DNA of 6,668 nucleotides, from contig JAGYOO010000080.1 in assembly GCA_018399295.1 (NCBI GenBank), positions 1-6,668 of the forward strand, written 5' to 3'. Origin of the DNA: Candidatus Omnitrophota bacterium. GTDB lineage: Bacteria > Omnitrophota > Gorgyraeia > B26-G9. The number at the start of each line of letters is the position of its first letter. Position 1 is the stretch's first letter. The notes below the pieces were generated by a model that worked only from the letters and a program-made list of their open reading frames with translations, was not told the DNA's origin and ran no database searches. Both the position numbers and the translations under genes were made by a program. Of the stretch, positions 1 to 6,665 are shown in pieces.

Positions 1-585
1 AACCAGCAGGCAAAATAACGAGCAGAGAAACAAATAGCGAAAATCTTTTCTGCCGTTTATAAATGACCAGAATATCCAGGGAAACCAGATGATAGTGATA
101 TAAAAATAGGCCCCCTCTGCTACCAGCAAAGAATATGTACTGCTGAAAAGAAAGATAAAACCGGGCAGCAGCGAGGAAAAGGTCTGCATCTTTAACTGAC
201 GGGACAGTAGAAACATCCCGCACAGTCCGAACACGAGGCTTAACACTATGTATATTTTAATTCCGATCAATTCCCCAAAGATGATTATCAGGAAAAAGAA
301 CGGGGAGGGGAATAGACAAAATGGCTGGGCAAAAACCGGTTCCCCGCCTTGGATTGCCGGACTCCATAAGGGAAACTGGCTAAAGTCGACAACGCTGCTT
401 CTCTCCAGAAAGATCATCGACAAATTAACCCCGGCGTCGTGACGACTCGCCGGCCAGTAATCGATGTTTCGTAAAACAGGCCAGGCGAAGAATACACCGA
501 TCAGAACCAGAAATAACACAGATAGAATCCGATTTTTTAATCCGGAATCTTTGAGCATTTTGAAAAAAGAAAGGAATCTCTTCAT
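1..585 (-). CDS. YfhO-like GT-C-type polytopic membrane protein, N-terminal part (3' end outside window)
   Basis: Only the first 195 codons are present; the frame is open through position 1, so the gene continues to the left. I translated it by hand from the ATG at 585-583. A short basic N-terminus (MKRFLSFFKMLKDSGLKNR) leads into a first membrane helix at about residues 20-38. An extracytoplasmic-type loop follows, with His49-Asp50 and the segment PLWSPAIQGGEPVFAQP (72-88). That segment resembles the 'PLWNPY..GG.P' loop of YfhO-like proteins, and Asp50 lies where GT-C enzymes keep an acidic catalytic residue. Further hydrophobic helices lie at about 94-108, 109-127, 136-153, 161-177 and from 183 on. 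YfhO-like proteins are generally taken as lipid-linked sugar transferases or glycan-modifying membrane proteins. The start is 13 nt after the stop of the radical SAM gene at 599, with only a weak purine-rich stretch (GAGAAAAG) as ribosome site. The coding call is secure; the exact activity and total length are unknown. Confidence 0.82.
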   Translation of the reverse strand, partial: MKRFLSFFKMLKDSGLKNRILSVLFLVLIGVFFAWPVLRNIDYWPASRHDAGVNLSMIFLERSSVVDFSQFPLWSPAIQGGEPVFAQPFCLFPSPFFFLIIIFGELIGIKIYIVLSLVFGLCGMFLLSRQLKMQTFSSLLPGFIFLFSSTYSLLVAEGAYFYITIIWFPWIFWSFINGRKDFRYLFLCSLFCLLV

Positions 586-598
586 TAAACTTTTCTCA

Positions 599-2188
599 TT
601 ACTGATTTATAACCTTTTTAAGGCTTCCGTATTCCTTAATCCTCAACATGGTCAACTCTCCCCGGACAAGCATCCGCGAGGCCATGCCCAGAGCCTTTAT
701 AATATTGCAGCAGACAGCGAAAATCATCAGCGGCAAAGGGTGTTTTTTCAGAAATGAAGACCGCCTCAATATTCTGATAAAGCGGCGGGGAATAAAATCC
801 TTTGAGGTCAATGAAAGCAAACCGACCAAAAAGACATCGTAGCTTGAACGGTTTTTCAAGACTGCTGATAGTAATGCCGGATAATAAAAATTACTCCGAT
901 AACGGTTAATGTCTTCCCCTCCCTCAGACTTTTCTTCTTCCAGCCCCCCCCTATCCCGCAGTATCTCCGCGAGTCTCGTTCCGGGGAACACGGTCAGCGA
1001 ATATATAAATAGCCGGAAAGGTCTTTCCAGTTCGACAAAAAAATCAATTACCTTCTCCTTGTCTTCGATTGTCCCCAGAGGGTTATCCAGGATAACATCA
1101 TACGTTACCTCGAGCCCGAGCTTCTTATTCAAGCGGGAAAAAACTCTGACCTCTTCATTAGCAAACTCTCTCTCATAAACATTTTCTATTTCAGATTTTG
1201 AGCAGCTCTGCACTCCGATATGGACCCTTACCAGTCCCGCTTCTTTCAACTTTCCCAGAAAATCAGGGTTTATTGATTTCGGGGTAAGCATTATTGAAAA
1301 AGGTACTTTTATGTCGGTTTTATACCTTCGACAAAATTCCTTGATCCAGTCCGAGGTGAAGACAAAAGTATCATCGTCAAACTTAATCAACCGTAACTTT
1401 TTAAACCTGGCCTTAACAGACTTTAATTCTAAGATGACACTGCCAACGCTTCTTATCCTGTGGTAATCTCCCTTTCCCGCGTATATTCTTTTGAGAGTGC
1501 TGTTGTAACAATAACTGCAACTGTGCGGACATCCCCTTGAAGCCATAACCCTTATTTCCGCCGAACTCAAAAGCGGATCTTCTTCTCTAAGAAGATTATC
1601 TTCAATAAAGTACTTATTATGCTTATCATAATCAGGAAAGGTTATTGTATCCAGATCCCTAATGAGGGGTCTTACCGGATTCCTGACGATCCCGGAAGAG
1701 GTCCGACACCAGAGATTCCTGATCACACTTACATCTTTCTTCATTTTTAAGGCCGCGGCCAACTCCAGCATTGCATCTTCACCTTCTCCAACGCATACCA
1801 GATCAGTATTCTTGATACACTGTTCAGGATTCACAGTAGGATGAATTCCTCCCCATACTACCGGAACTGATAAGACGCGAATATTCATGGTAAGCTTTTG
1901 GGCAAGCTCATAATAGTTCGAGCCGAACCCTATACCCACGACATCCGGGCTCAGCCTTTTTAGAAGCGCAAGAAGAAGCTCCGTCTCTTTTTCCCGAGGT
2001 GTCTTCAAATCGTCATTAACCCATTTTTTGAAAAAAATCACATGCACCTCATAGCCATGTTTTTTCAGATTGGCGGACAGGTATCTTATGCCAAGGTTTT
2101 CAATCCCGTATAAACTTATAAGCGCGACAGAGAATTTGCCTTTCGGCTTCTTCCTGGAATGCGCCTGATTTATCCCTACACTTTTCAT
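599..2188 (-). CDS. B12-binding-domain radical SAM protein (second copy, BchE/COG1032 type)
   Basis: A 529-aa enzyme with two modules. Residues about 18-160 form a cobalamin-binding-type Rossmann domain, recognised by SPDVVGIGFGS (80-90), WGGIHPT (112-118) and VCVGEGEDAML (131-141). Residues about 211-400 form a radical SAM barrel with the [4Fe-4S] motif Cys220-x3-Cys224-x2-Cys227 (SRGCPHSCSYCYN), followed by FDDDTF (270-275), HIGVQSCS (323-330), DNPLGT (368-373) and FPGT (401-404). The remaining ~115 residues are basic and partly hydrophobic, as in related proteins. The family cleaves S-adenosylmethionine reductively to start radical chemistry, often methylation or ring formation; the substrate is unknown. 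Oddities: no DxHxxG cobalamin histidine motif, Cys329 where the family usually has Gly (ESGS-like motif), and an eight-G run at 944-951 coding for residues 413-416, just after the barrel. The ATG lies 7 nt after the stop of the membrane protein gene, with AGGGAG upstream inside that gene, so coupled translation is likely. Confidence 0.93.
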   Translation of the reverse strand: MKSVGINQAHSRKKPKGKFSVALISLYGIENLGIRYLSANLKKHGYEVHVIFFKKWVNDDLKTPREKETELLLALLKRLSPDVVGIGFGSNYYELAQKLTMNIRVLSVPVVWGGIHPTVNPEQCIKNTDLVCVGEGEDAMLELAAALKMKKDVSVIRNLWCRTSSGIVRNPVRPLIRDLDTITFPDYDKHNKYFIEDNLLREEDPLLSSAEIRVMASRGCPHSCSYCYNSTLKRIYAGKGDYHRIRSVGSVILELKSVKARFKKLRLIKFDDDTFVFTSDWIKEFCRRYKTDIKVPFSIMLTPKSINPDFLGKLKEAGLVRVHIGVQSCSKSEIENVYEREFANEEVRVFSRLNKKLGLEVTYDVILDNPLGTIEDKEKVIDFFVELERPFRLFIYSLTVFPGTRLAEILRDRGGLEEEKSEGGEDINRYRSNFYYPALLSAVLKNRSSYDVFLVGLLSLTSKDFIPRRFIRILRRSSFLKKHPLPLMIFAVCCNIIKALGMASRMLVRGELTMLRIKEYGSLKKVINQ

Positions 2189-2195
2189 CTTTTAC

Positions 2196-3830
2196 TTACA
2201 CTCCCTGCGGATAAACAGTCTGTTCTGTCCCCGGAAAACCTTCCGAAGGATCCAACAAGCCCCTAACGTCAAAGATGATATATTTTCGACTCTCATAAAC
2301 TACGAATTCGGCGGCTGCCGGCGAGACCAGAACAAACGGTTTTTTCTCGACCAACTGTTTAATATAACTGTTAAACGGCTCCAAATAGAACTCATCCTGT
2401 TTAATGTACCTGCTTGTAAAATGCTCCTTGTTGATCATTAAATGCGTTATTCCGTATTTCCGGCAGAAAGCCTTAACTTCAGCCAATGATTCAGCATAAT
2501 AAGCTCTGAACAAGCCATACGTCCGTTCCTTTATCTTGCGGTAATAATTTTTGTCCCAAGCCTGAGACATCTCTTCCTGGATCAAAACCCTTTTCTGGCA
2601 GAAGAGCGGAATACCATTCAGATCAGAAGGATGACCGGCAATAAATGCATTGTCCGGCAGAACCTTTACCGCTTCAAGGATCTCCCGCTCATATTCGCGA
2701 AGATTACTTTTCAAAAAAGGCAGGTAAACCAGCAGAACAATTGCCGTAAAATACCCAACCAGAAGAATTCTTGTTTTGGGCGGCCGATTGCGGTCAAGAA
2801 ACTTATTGATACCGAATGCGGAGACAAGGATTAAGAAGACAGGCAAAGTATATTGAAGATATCTACCCGGAAAAAAAAGATGGAACAGACACGCGTAGGA
2901 AACCAGAAACATGAAAACACCGCCTGCCAGCAGGTAAAAAACAACTTTCGGTATCCGCCAGAAATCCCGTTTTAGATATAAAACAGCAAGCAAAAACGCG
3001 GCAAACATCAGGGGAAAAGCCCTGCTCACCATGATCCCGCTACTGCATTCACCGTTTAAAAAAGCCGCTGCATTGGAAACAAACAAGTGTGAACGTCCCT
3101 TTGAATGAAACTCCGGCATAGTCCTCATTTCTTCAACGGTCACAAGGTTGCCAAAGGTAGGGTGAGGTTGTTTGTATAAAACCCAAGCCAAAACAAAACA
3201 AATAAGGCCAATCATTGCAAACTTAGCAAAGCCTTTCTTCCCTGCTTTATCTCTAATCGTATCCAGAAAATATACTGTCAGTGATATAAGGGTCACCACC
3301 GGATAAAATAATACCTGCAGCAACAGAACGCCCAGGATCGGGATAAATCTTTTCTTAATCATGGAAAGAATAAATCCAAACAATAACGGAAAAGCAAAGG
3401 CCTTCGGCAAGCCTCCGGAAAAAAATCCAAAATCAGAAGTCCAAACGTAGAGAACGAACATCAGTGAGGCAAAAAAAGCGGTCGTCTGGTTTTTCAGCTC
3501 AACAACGATTTGAAATAGTAATAAGACGCTGATCGGACACAATAGAAACGGCAGCAGCTTGCTGACGGTAAGCGGATCCAGAAAAGGCGCTAAAAATAAA
3601 TACAGTTGCAGGTGTCCGACTGAATCTTTAAAGACCATATAGCTGATTATAAGATCACCCTGCAGCAAGGCCTTTTCCAGTGGACCTCCGAGGAGAGCAC
3701 GAACTGCCGGAAGATATTGCGTGGTATCATCCTGAACAACATATTTGTTAAATACCGCTTCTTTCTGACAATAAAACGTTACGATTAAAGATACGGCAAC
3801 TATCGTTAGCAACAGTGATTTTCTTTTCAT
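2196..3830 (-). CDS. GT-C-like polytopic membrane protein with C-terminal soluble domain
   Basis: A 544-aa integral membrane protein. A basic N-terminus (MKRKSLLL) is followed by a first helix at about 5-21 and then the loop motif VVQDDTTQYLP (31-41). Asp34-Asp35 fall where GT-C glycosyltransferases (ArnT/PMT-like folds) carry their catalytic acidic pair, after the first helix and facing the outside. About ten more hydrophobic segments extend to residue ~372. Residues ~376-544 are hydrophilic and probably an extracytoplasmic domain; the segments LPDNAFIAGHPSDLN (391-405) and KAFCRKYGITHLMI (453-466) resemble C-terminal domains of uncharacterised dolichol-phosphate-mannosyltransferase-like proteins. 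The likely role is transfer of a sugar from a polyprenyl-phosphate donor to a surface or lipid acceptor, inferred from fold only. The ATG overlaps the stop of the 37-aa ORF by one base (TAATG). I see no Shine-Dalgarno sequence before it, so translation probably depends on ribosomes finishing that small ORF. An O-antigen-polymerase-like function is an alternative. Confidence 0.88.
   Translation of the reverse strand: MKRKSLLLTIVAVSLIVTFYCQKEAVFNKYVVQDDTTQYLPAVRALLGGPLEKALLQGDLIISYMVFKDSVGHLQLYLFLAPFLDPLTVSKLLPFLLCPISVLLLFQIVVELKNQTTAFFASLMFVLYVWTSDFGFFSGGLPKAFAFPLLFGFILSMIKKRFIPILGVLLLQVLFYPVVTLISLTVYFLDTIRDKAGKKGFAKFAMIGLICFVLAWVLYKQPHPTFGNLVTVEEMRTMPEFHSKGRSHLFVSNAAAFLNGECSSGIMVSRAFPLMFAAFLLAVLYLKRDFWRIPKVVFYLLAGGVFMFLVSYACLFHLFFPGRYLQYTLPVFLILVSAFGINKFLDRNRPPKTRILLVGYFTAIVLLVYLPFLKSNLREYEREILEAVKVLPDNAFIAGHPSDLNGIPLFCQKRVLIQEEMSQAWDKNYYRKIKERTYGLFRAYYAESLAEVKAFCRKYGITHLMINKEHFTSRYIKQDEFYLEPFNSYIKQLVEKKPFVLVSPAAAEFVVYESRKYIIFDVRGLLDPSEGFPGTEQTVYPQGV
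2201..2206 (-). promoter_or_regulatory. Ribosome binding site (AGGGAG) for the 599-2188 radical SAM gene
   Basis: AGGGAG lies on the minus strand 12 nt before the ATG at 2188, inside the last codons of the preceding membrane protein gene. The spacing is slightly long. The overlap with upstream coding sequence fits coupled translation and supports the chosen start. Confidence 0.55.
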
Positions 3831-3943
3831 TATGTTTCAACTGAAAGTTTTTTTTGGAAGAAAGCCGCCTCAATATAAATGAGCCAGGGGATGACCAATG
3901 AATAAATGTTCTCAATATGCTTCCTGCCTATTTTTCCCTTCAT
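3830..3943 (-). CDS. Unrecognised 37-aa small membrane-prone ORF coupling two genes
   Basis: This small frame fills the apparent 109-base gap between the FAD enzyme and the GT-C-like gene. It starts at ATG 3943-3941, inside an ATGA overlap with the FAD gene's TGA, and ends at TAA 3832-3830, whose last base is the first base of the next ATG (TAATG). A purine-rich ribosome site (GAGGGG, 8 nt before the ATG, followed by AAGGA) precedes it. The peptide has a basic head (MKGKIGRKHIEN), a hydrophobic centre (IYSLVIPWLIYIEAAFF, residues 13-29, with one Glu and one Pro) and a polar tail (QKKLSVET). It could be a short single-pass or membrane-associated peptide. It matches no family I know. It could be a real small protein, a leader that delivers ribosomes to the poorly initiated downstream gene, or the remnant of a longer lost gene. 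An eight-A run on the coding strand (3848-3855) near its 3' end could allow slippage. The frame and junctions are directly visible; function is unknown. Confidence 0.6.
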   Translation of the reverse strand: MKGKIGRKHIENIYSLVIPWLIYIEAAFFQKKLSVET

Positions 3944-5283
3944 GCTTCCTTCCCCTCTACTTCCTGTTTCACATTTTCCAGACATTCTTCCAAATCAAAA
4001 TAAGCATGTGTACCGGAACGGCCTATCAAACTTAAATTCTCGTAATCCAGGGAACGTTCCTTAAGTTCTCTGATTTTCTTCTCATAATTCAGATACAGAA
4101 GGGGATACGCGTAACGAAAACGTTTTACCTCCCAGGCGTTTACCTTCATCCCTTGAAAAACAAAGGATTTCATAATGTCCCGATCTACTTTGGCGGCTAA
4201 TTCCTCTTCTGAACAATTCCAGCAGCTATCATCAAAATCGCAAAAGATTTCAGCGCACACAAGCACCTGTCCGGAAGCGGGGACCATCCCGGGACTCCAG
4301 TTTTTCGGTATATACAACCGGGAAAAGATGAACCTGTCAGAAGGAAAATAACACCACTGCCAGTCAGGCAAGGAGCGATATTCATATACCAGCGAAACAA
4401 GGAGGAGACTCCTGTAACTCACCTCCTTTACTTTATTAAATGGCACCGCGAGAGCGTGAAAAAGCTCGGCTAAGGGAATAGACGTCATCAGGTGCTCAAA
4501 GGATATTTGAACCTCTTCCCCCCCCACTTCCGCAGTTAGTCTTTTCAACCGCTTATTGTTAGAATGGAACCGCACCGGAAAACCGCCGCGGATCACCGCC
4601 TTTGGGGGAAGTGAATCCGCCAGGACCTGGATCACCTGCCCCATCCCCATCGCCGGATAATAAAAACTGGGATTTCTCTCTTTCAGATCATCCCCCCCAT
4701 AGAACAGGCGAAACACATTCAGAAAAGGATTTTCTCCTATTCTCCTGCCCGCCCAGCAGGAAGACAATTGATCACAGCTGACCCCCCAGACTTTTTCCGT
4801 ATAGTCCTTAAAGAGGATCTCATATAGTGTATGCCCATAGTTCGATTTAACCCACTGTTCAAAGTTCTCCAACCGAAGACTGCGTGGATTGCCGGCTACC
4901 TTCGAAAATTGAAATAATATTTTCAGCAGATGTATCCCTTTCATCGCGAAAAGAGAGTGAACGGTCGGGGGATAATTAATGAACTTATTTTCAAAAAAAA
5001 GTTTAGACTTTCTCTTCAGATACAATAACTCGTTCACCTTAATCAGAGTGTTCAAAAAGCTCCAGTTTGCTCTATTCTTAAAATGAATACGATGTCCGCC
5101 AATATCATAGCGAAATCCATTAAGCGAAAACGTTCTGGCCAAACCGCCCAGTTCCGGCTCTTTTTCTAGAAGTACAAAGGAACGTTTTTCCCGACTCAGG
5201 GCAGAAGCCGCTAATAATCCACTCCATCCCCCACCCAAAACCAGTGTATCCGTTTCAATGTGTTTCACTTGAGAACCAACCAT
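3940..5283 (-). CDS. FAD-dependent oxidoreductase, HemY/UDP-galactopyranose mutase-like amine oxidase group
   Basis: A 447-aa flavoprotein. The N-terminal dinucleotide fold shows LGGGWSG (16-22, the GxGxxG motif), an acidic strand end at Glu40, ELGGLARTF (44-52) and FRYDIGGHRIHF (57-68). The last fits the 'DxGGHrf' signature of amine-oxidase-like proteins found in glycan loci. Further family marks are KLFFENKFINYP (94-105), DYTEKVWGVS (160-169), WAGRRI (177-182) and the FAD-closing GRSGTHAYFD (421-430). Length is normal for the group. Characterised relatives oxidise porphyrinogens or carotenoid precursors, or isomerise UDP-galactopyranose; here a sugar or lipid substrate is inferred from the membrane-transferase neighbours. 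Oddities: four cysteines within 15 residues (343, 348, 354, 357) and eight-G and seven-G runs in the coding strand at 4518-4525 and 4692-4698. The chosen ATG (5283) overlaps the upstream gene by 19 nt and has only a weak ribosome site. A GTG at 5268, in a GTGA overlap, would remove five residues and still leave the FAD motif intact. Confidence 0.9.
   Translation of the reverse strand: MVGSQVKHIETDTLVLGGGWSGLLAASALSREKRSFVLLEKEPELGGLARTFSLNGFRYDIGGHRIHFKNRANWSFLNTLIKVNELLYLKRKSKLFFENKFINYPPTVHSLFAMKGIHLLKILFQFSKVAGNPRSLRLENFEQWVKSNYGHTLYEILFKDYTEKVWGVSCDQLSSCWAGRRIGENPFLNVFRLFYGGDDLKERNPSFYYPAMGMGQVIQVLADSLPPKAVIRGGFPVRFHSNNKRLKRLTAEVGGEEVQISFEHLMTSIPLAELFHALAVPFNKVKEVSYRSLLLVSLVYEYRSLPDWQWCYFPSDRFIFSRLYIPKNWSPGMVPASGQVLVCAEIFCDFDDSCWNCSEEELAAKVDRDIMKSFVFQGMKVNAWEVKRFRYAYPLLYLNYEKKIRELKERSLDYENLSLIGRSGTHAYFDLEECLENVKQEVEGKEA
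3952..3957 (-). promoter_or_regulatory. Ribosome binding site (GAGGGG) for the 37-aa ORF
   Basis: GAGGGG on the minus strand, 8 nt before the ATG at 3943, continues into AAGGA. It lies within the last codons of the FAD oxidoreductase. It is the strongest such site in the block and is the main reason to believe the small ORF is translated. Confidence 0.55.
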
Positions 5284-6665
5284 ATCTGACCCAGCAATTT
5301 CATAAGGATCCGAACGTTGAACAGATAGTACGGGCCGTAGCGTACAACGTGGGTGAACAAAAAAATCGGCCGCAGGAACAGCTTACGATAAAACTCGTGG
5401 TAGTGATGCTGGAGGACTTCTCCGGAAACTTTGCTTAAGTTAATCAAAGGCAAACGGTAATGATAAAGCTTACTTTCCAGCCCATTGATTTTTTCACGGA
5501 AACTCTTATAGTCCTGAGATCCGGGATAAGGAGTGAAATAACAAAGCTGAAAAATGTCAGCCTTCAATTTTCGAGCCAGTTTGAGATTATCTTTAAGGTC
5601 GTCTTTACTTTCACCAGGACAACCTGCCTGAAAGATCGCGACCGTGGATATGCCTATTTTTTTAGCCACGCGAAAAACCTCACAAGCCCGACTGCTCCAT
5701 TGTTCCGGGTCAGAAGTCTTTTGCAATCGCTTTATGATTTTTTTTGAGCCGGATTCTATGCCAAACCGCAGCTGAACACAACCGGAATCCTTCATCAGCC
5801 GCAGCAGATCTTCATCGCAATTGTCAACTCTGGCATGAGCGGTCCAGGGCATGTTCAGACCGGATTTACCAAGAGCGGAGCAAATTCCAAGAACGTGGTT
5901 TTCGACCGTAGTGAAATTATCATCGGCAAACGCAAGCACCGAAGCACCCAGTCCCTTGAGATATCGCGCCTCTTTAATAACCGATCCCGGTGGTCTTAGC
6001 CGTGGTTCTTTTCCAAAACTTTCCCGGATCACCGGCGAACAAAAAGTGCAGGAGTAAGGACACCCGCGGCTGGTAAGAATTTGACCAAAAACCGCTCTTC
6101 TTTTAACAGGCAGCGGATAGTAATAAAGGTATTTGTTTAACTCCCTCAGGCCATATATAGGGAACGGCAGACAATCAGGATCTTCAACAATGGCGGGAGC
6201 GGCAATACGGTTTTGCGTGCATAACCCCCTGATTTCCTCTCCCGGCACCCCGTTTCGGGAAAGGCTGTCAATCAGTTGGATAAAAGCAAATTCGCTTTCC
6301 CCTCGCAAAACAAAGTCCACCCCGGTTCCTTTCTGCAGGTAGACTTCAGGCTCTGCGCTGGCATCCTGTCCGATTACGATGACGACCTTTCCGCTGCCCC
6401 TGGCCCGTCTGGCAAATGTCAGGATCCGGTCTCTCTCTTCCACAGCAGAGGCAAATGCGATAATATCCGGTTGGTAATCGATGTATATCTTCTCTAATCC
6501 AACACTCTGGATCCACTCATCCAACAGCACGACCTGATAGCCATGTTCCCGCAGCAAGACCTCAATATACTTTAACAGAAAAGGAACCCTGATGTCTCTG
6601 ACATGCGGATTCAGGCCGATTTCTCCCGCCGGCCGGACCAAAAGAATTTTTTTAAAACCAGTCAT
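5265..6665 (-). CDS. B12-binding-domain radical SAM protein (first copy, BchE/COG1032 type)
   Basis: A 466-aa protein with the same two-module layout as the radical SAM enzyme at the other end of the block. The cobalamin-binding-type domain spans about residues 5-150, with KILLVRPAGE (6-15), PFLLKYIEVLLREHGYQV (28-45), QPDIIAFAS (65-73) and VDFVLRGESEFAF (116-128). The radical SAM barrel spans about 195-385 and contains Cys202-x3-Cys206-x2-Cys209 (SRGCPYSCTFCS), FADDNFT (246-252), FGIESGS (301-307), GCPGES (348-353) and FTPYPGSQDY (377-386). A basic, hydrophobic tail (about 425-466) could sit at the membrane. The enzyme would use an iron-sulfur cluster and S-adenosylmethionine, probably with cobalamin, on an unknown substrate. 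No DxHxxG cobalamin ligand motif is present. Its stop (TGA 5267-5265) lies inside the FAD gene's start region. Only 3 bases precede the ATG at 6665, so the ribosome site is outside the window and a slightly earlier start cannot be excluded, although the sequence begins as family members usually do. Confidence 0.92.
   Translation of the reverse strand: MTGFKKILLVRPAGEIGLNPHVRDIRVPFLLKYIEVLLREHGYQVVLLDEWIQSVGLEKIYIDYQPDIIAFASAVEERDRILTFARRARGSGKVVIVIGQDASAEPEVYLQKGTGVDFVLRGESEFAFIQLIDSLSRNGVPGEEIRGLCTQNRIAAPAIVEDPDCLPFPIYGLRELNKYLYYYPLPVKRRAVFGQILTSRGCPYSCTFCSPVIRESFGKEPRLRPPGSVIKEARYLKGLGASVLAFADDNFTTVENHVLGICSALGKSGLNMPWTAHARVDNCDEDLLRLMKDSGCVQLRFGIESGSKKIIKRLQKTSDPEQWSSRACEVFRVAKKIGISTVAIFQAGCPGESKDDLKDNLKLARKLKADIFQLCYFTPYPGSQDYKSFREKINGLESKLYHYRLPLINLSKVSGEVLQHHYHEFYRKLFLRPIFLFTHVVRYGPYYLFNVRILMKLLGQIWLVLK

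Noticed and set aside
586..598. Possible terminator between the second radical SAM gene and the partial membrane gene
   Set aside because: Only 13 bases, no inverted repeat followed by a T run; the spacing fits an operon junction.
464..757. Plus-strand open frame of 97 aa across the junction of two minus-strand genes
   Set aside because: Both halves are antisense to genes with clear motifs or membrane helices; nothing supports expression.
909..1178. Plus-strand open frame of 89 aa, rich in serine
   Set aside because: It lies wholly opposite the well-supported radical SAM gene; its composition is that of an antisense shadow and it shows no motif or ribosome site.
3831..3939. Internal promoter or terminator in the apparent gap
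   Set aside because: The gap is a continuous small frame coupled at both ends. The A run at 3848-3855 is not followed or preceded by a stem that I can see in the transcript direction.
4197..4400. Minus-strand 67-aa frame inside the FAD gene
   Set aside because: It overlaps the flavoenzyme in another frame and has no independent signal.
5460..5747. Plus-strand open frame of 95 aa
   Set aside because: It is antisense to the barrel region of the first radical SAM gene, with no recognisable protein features.
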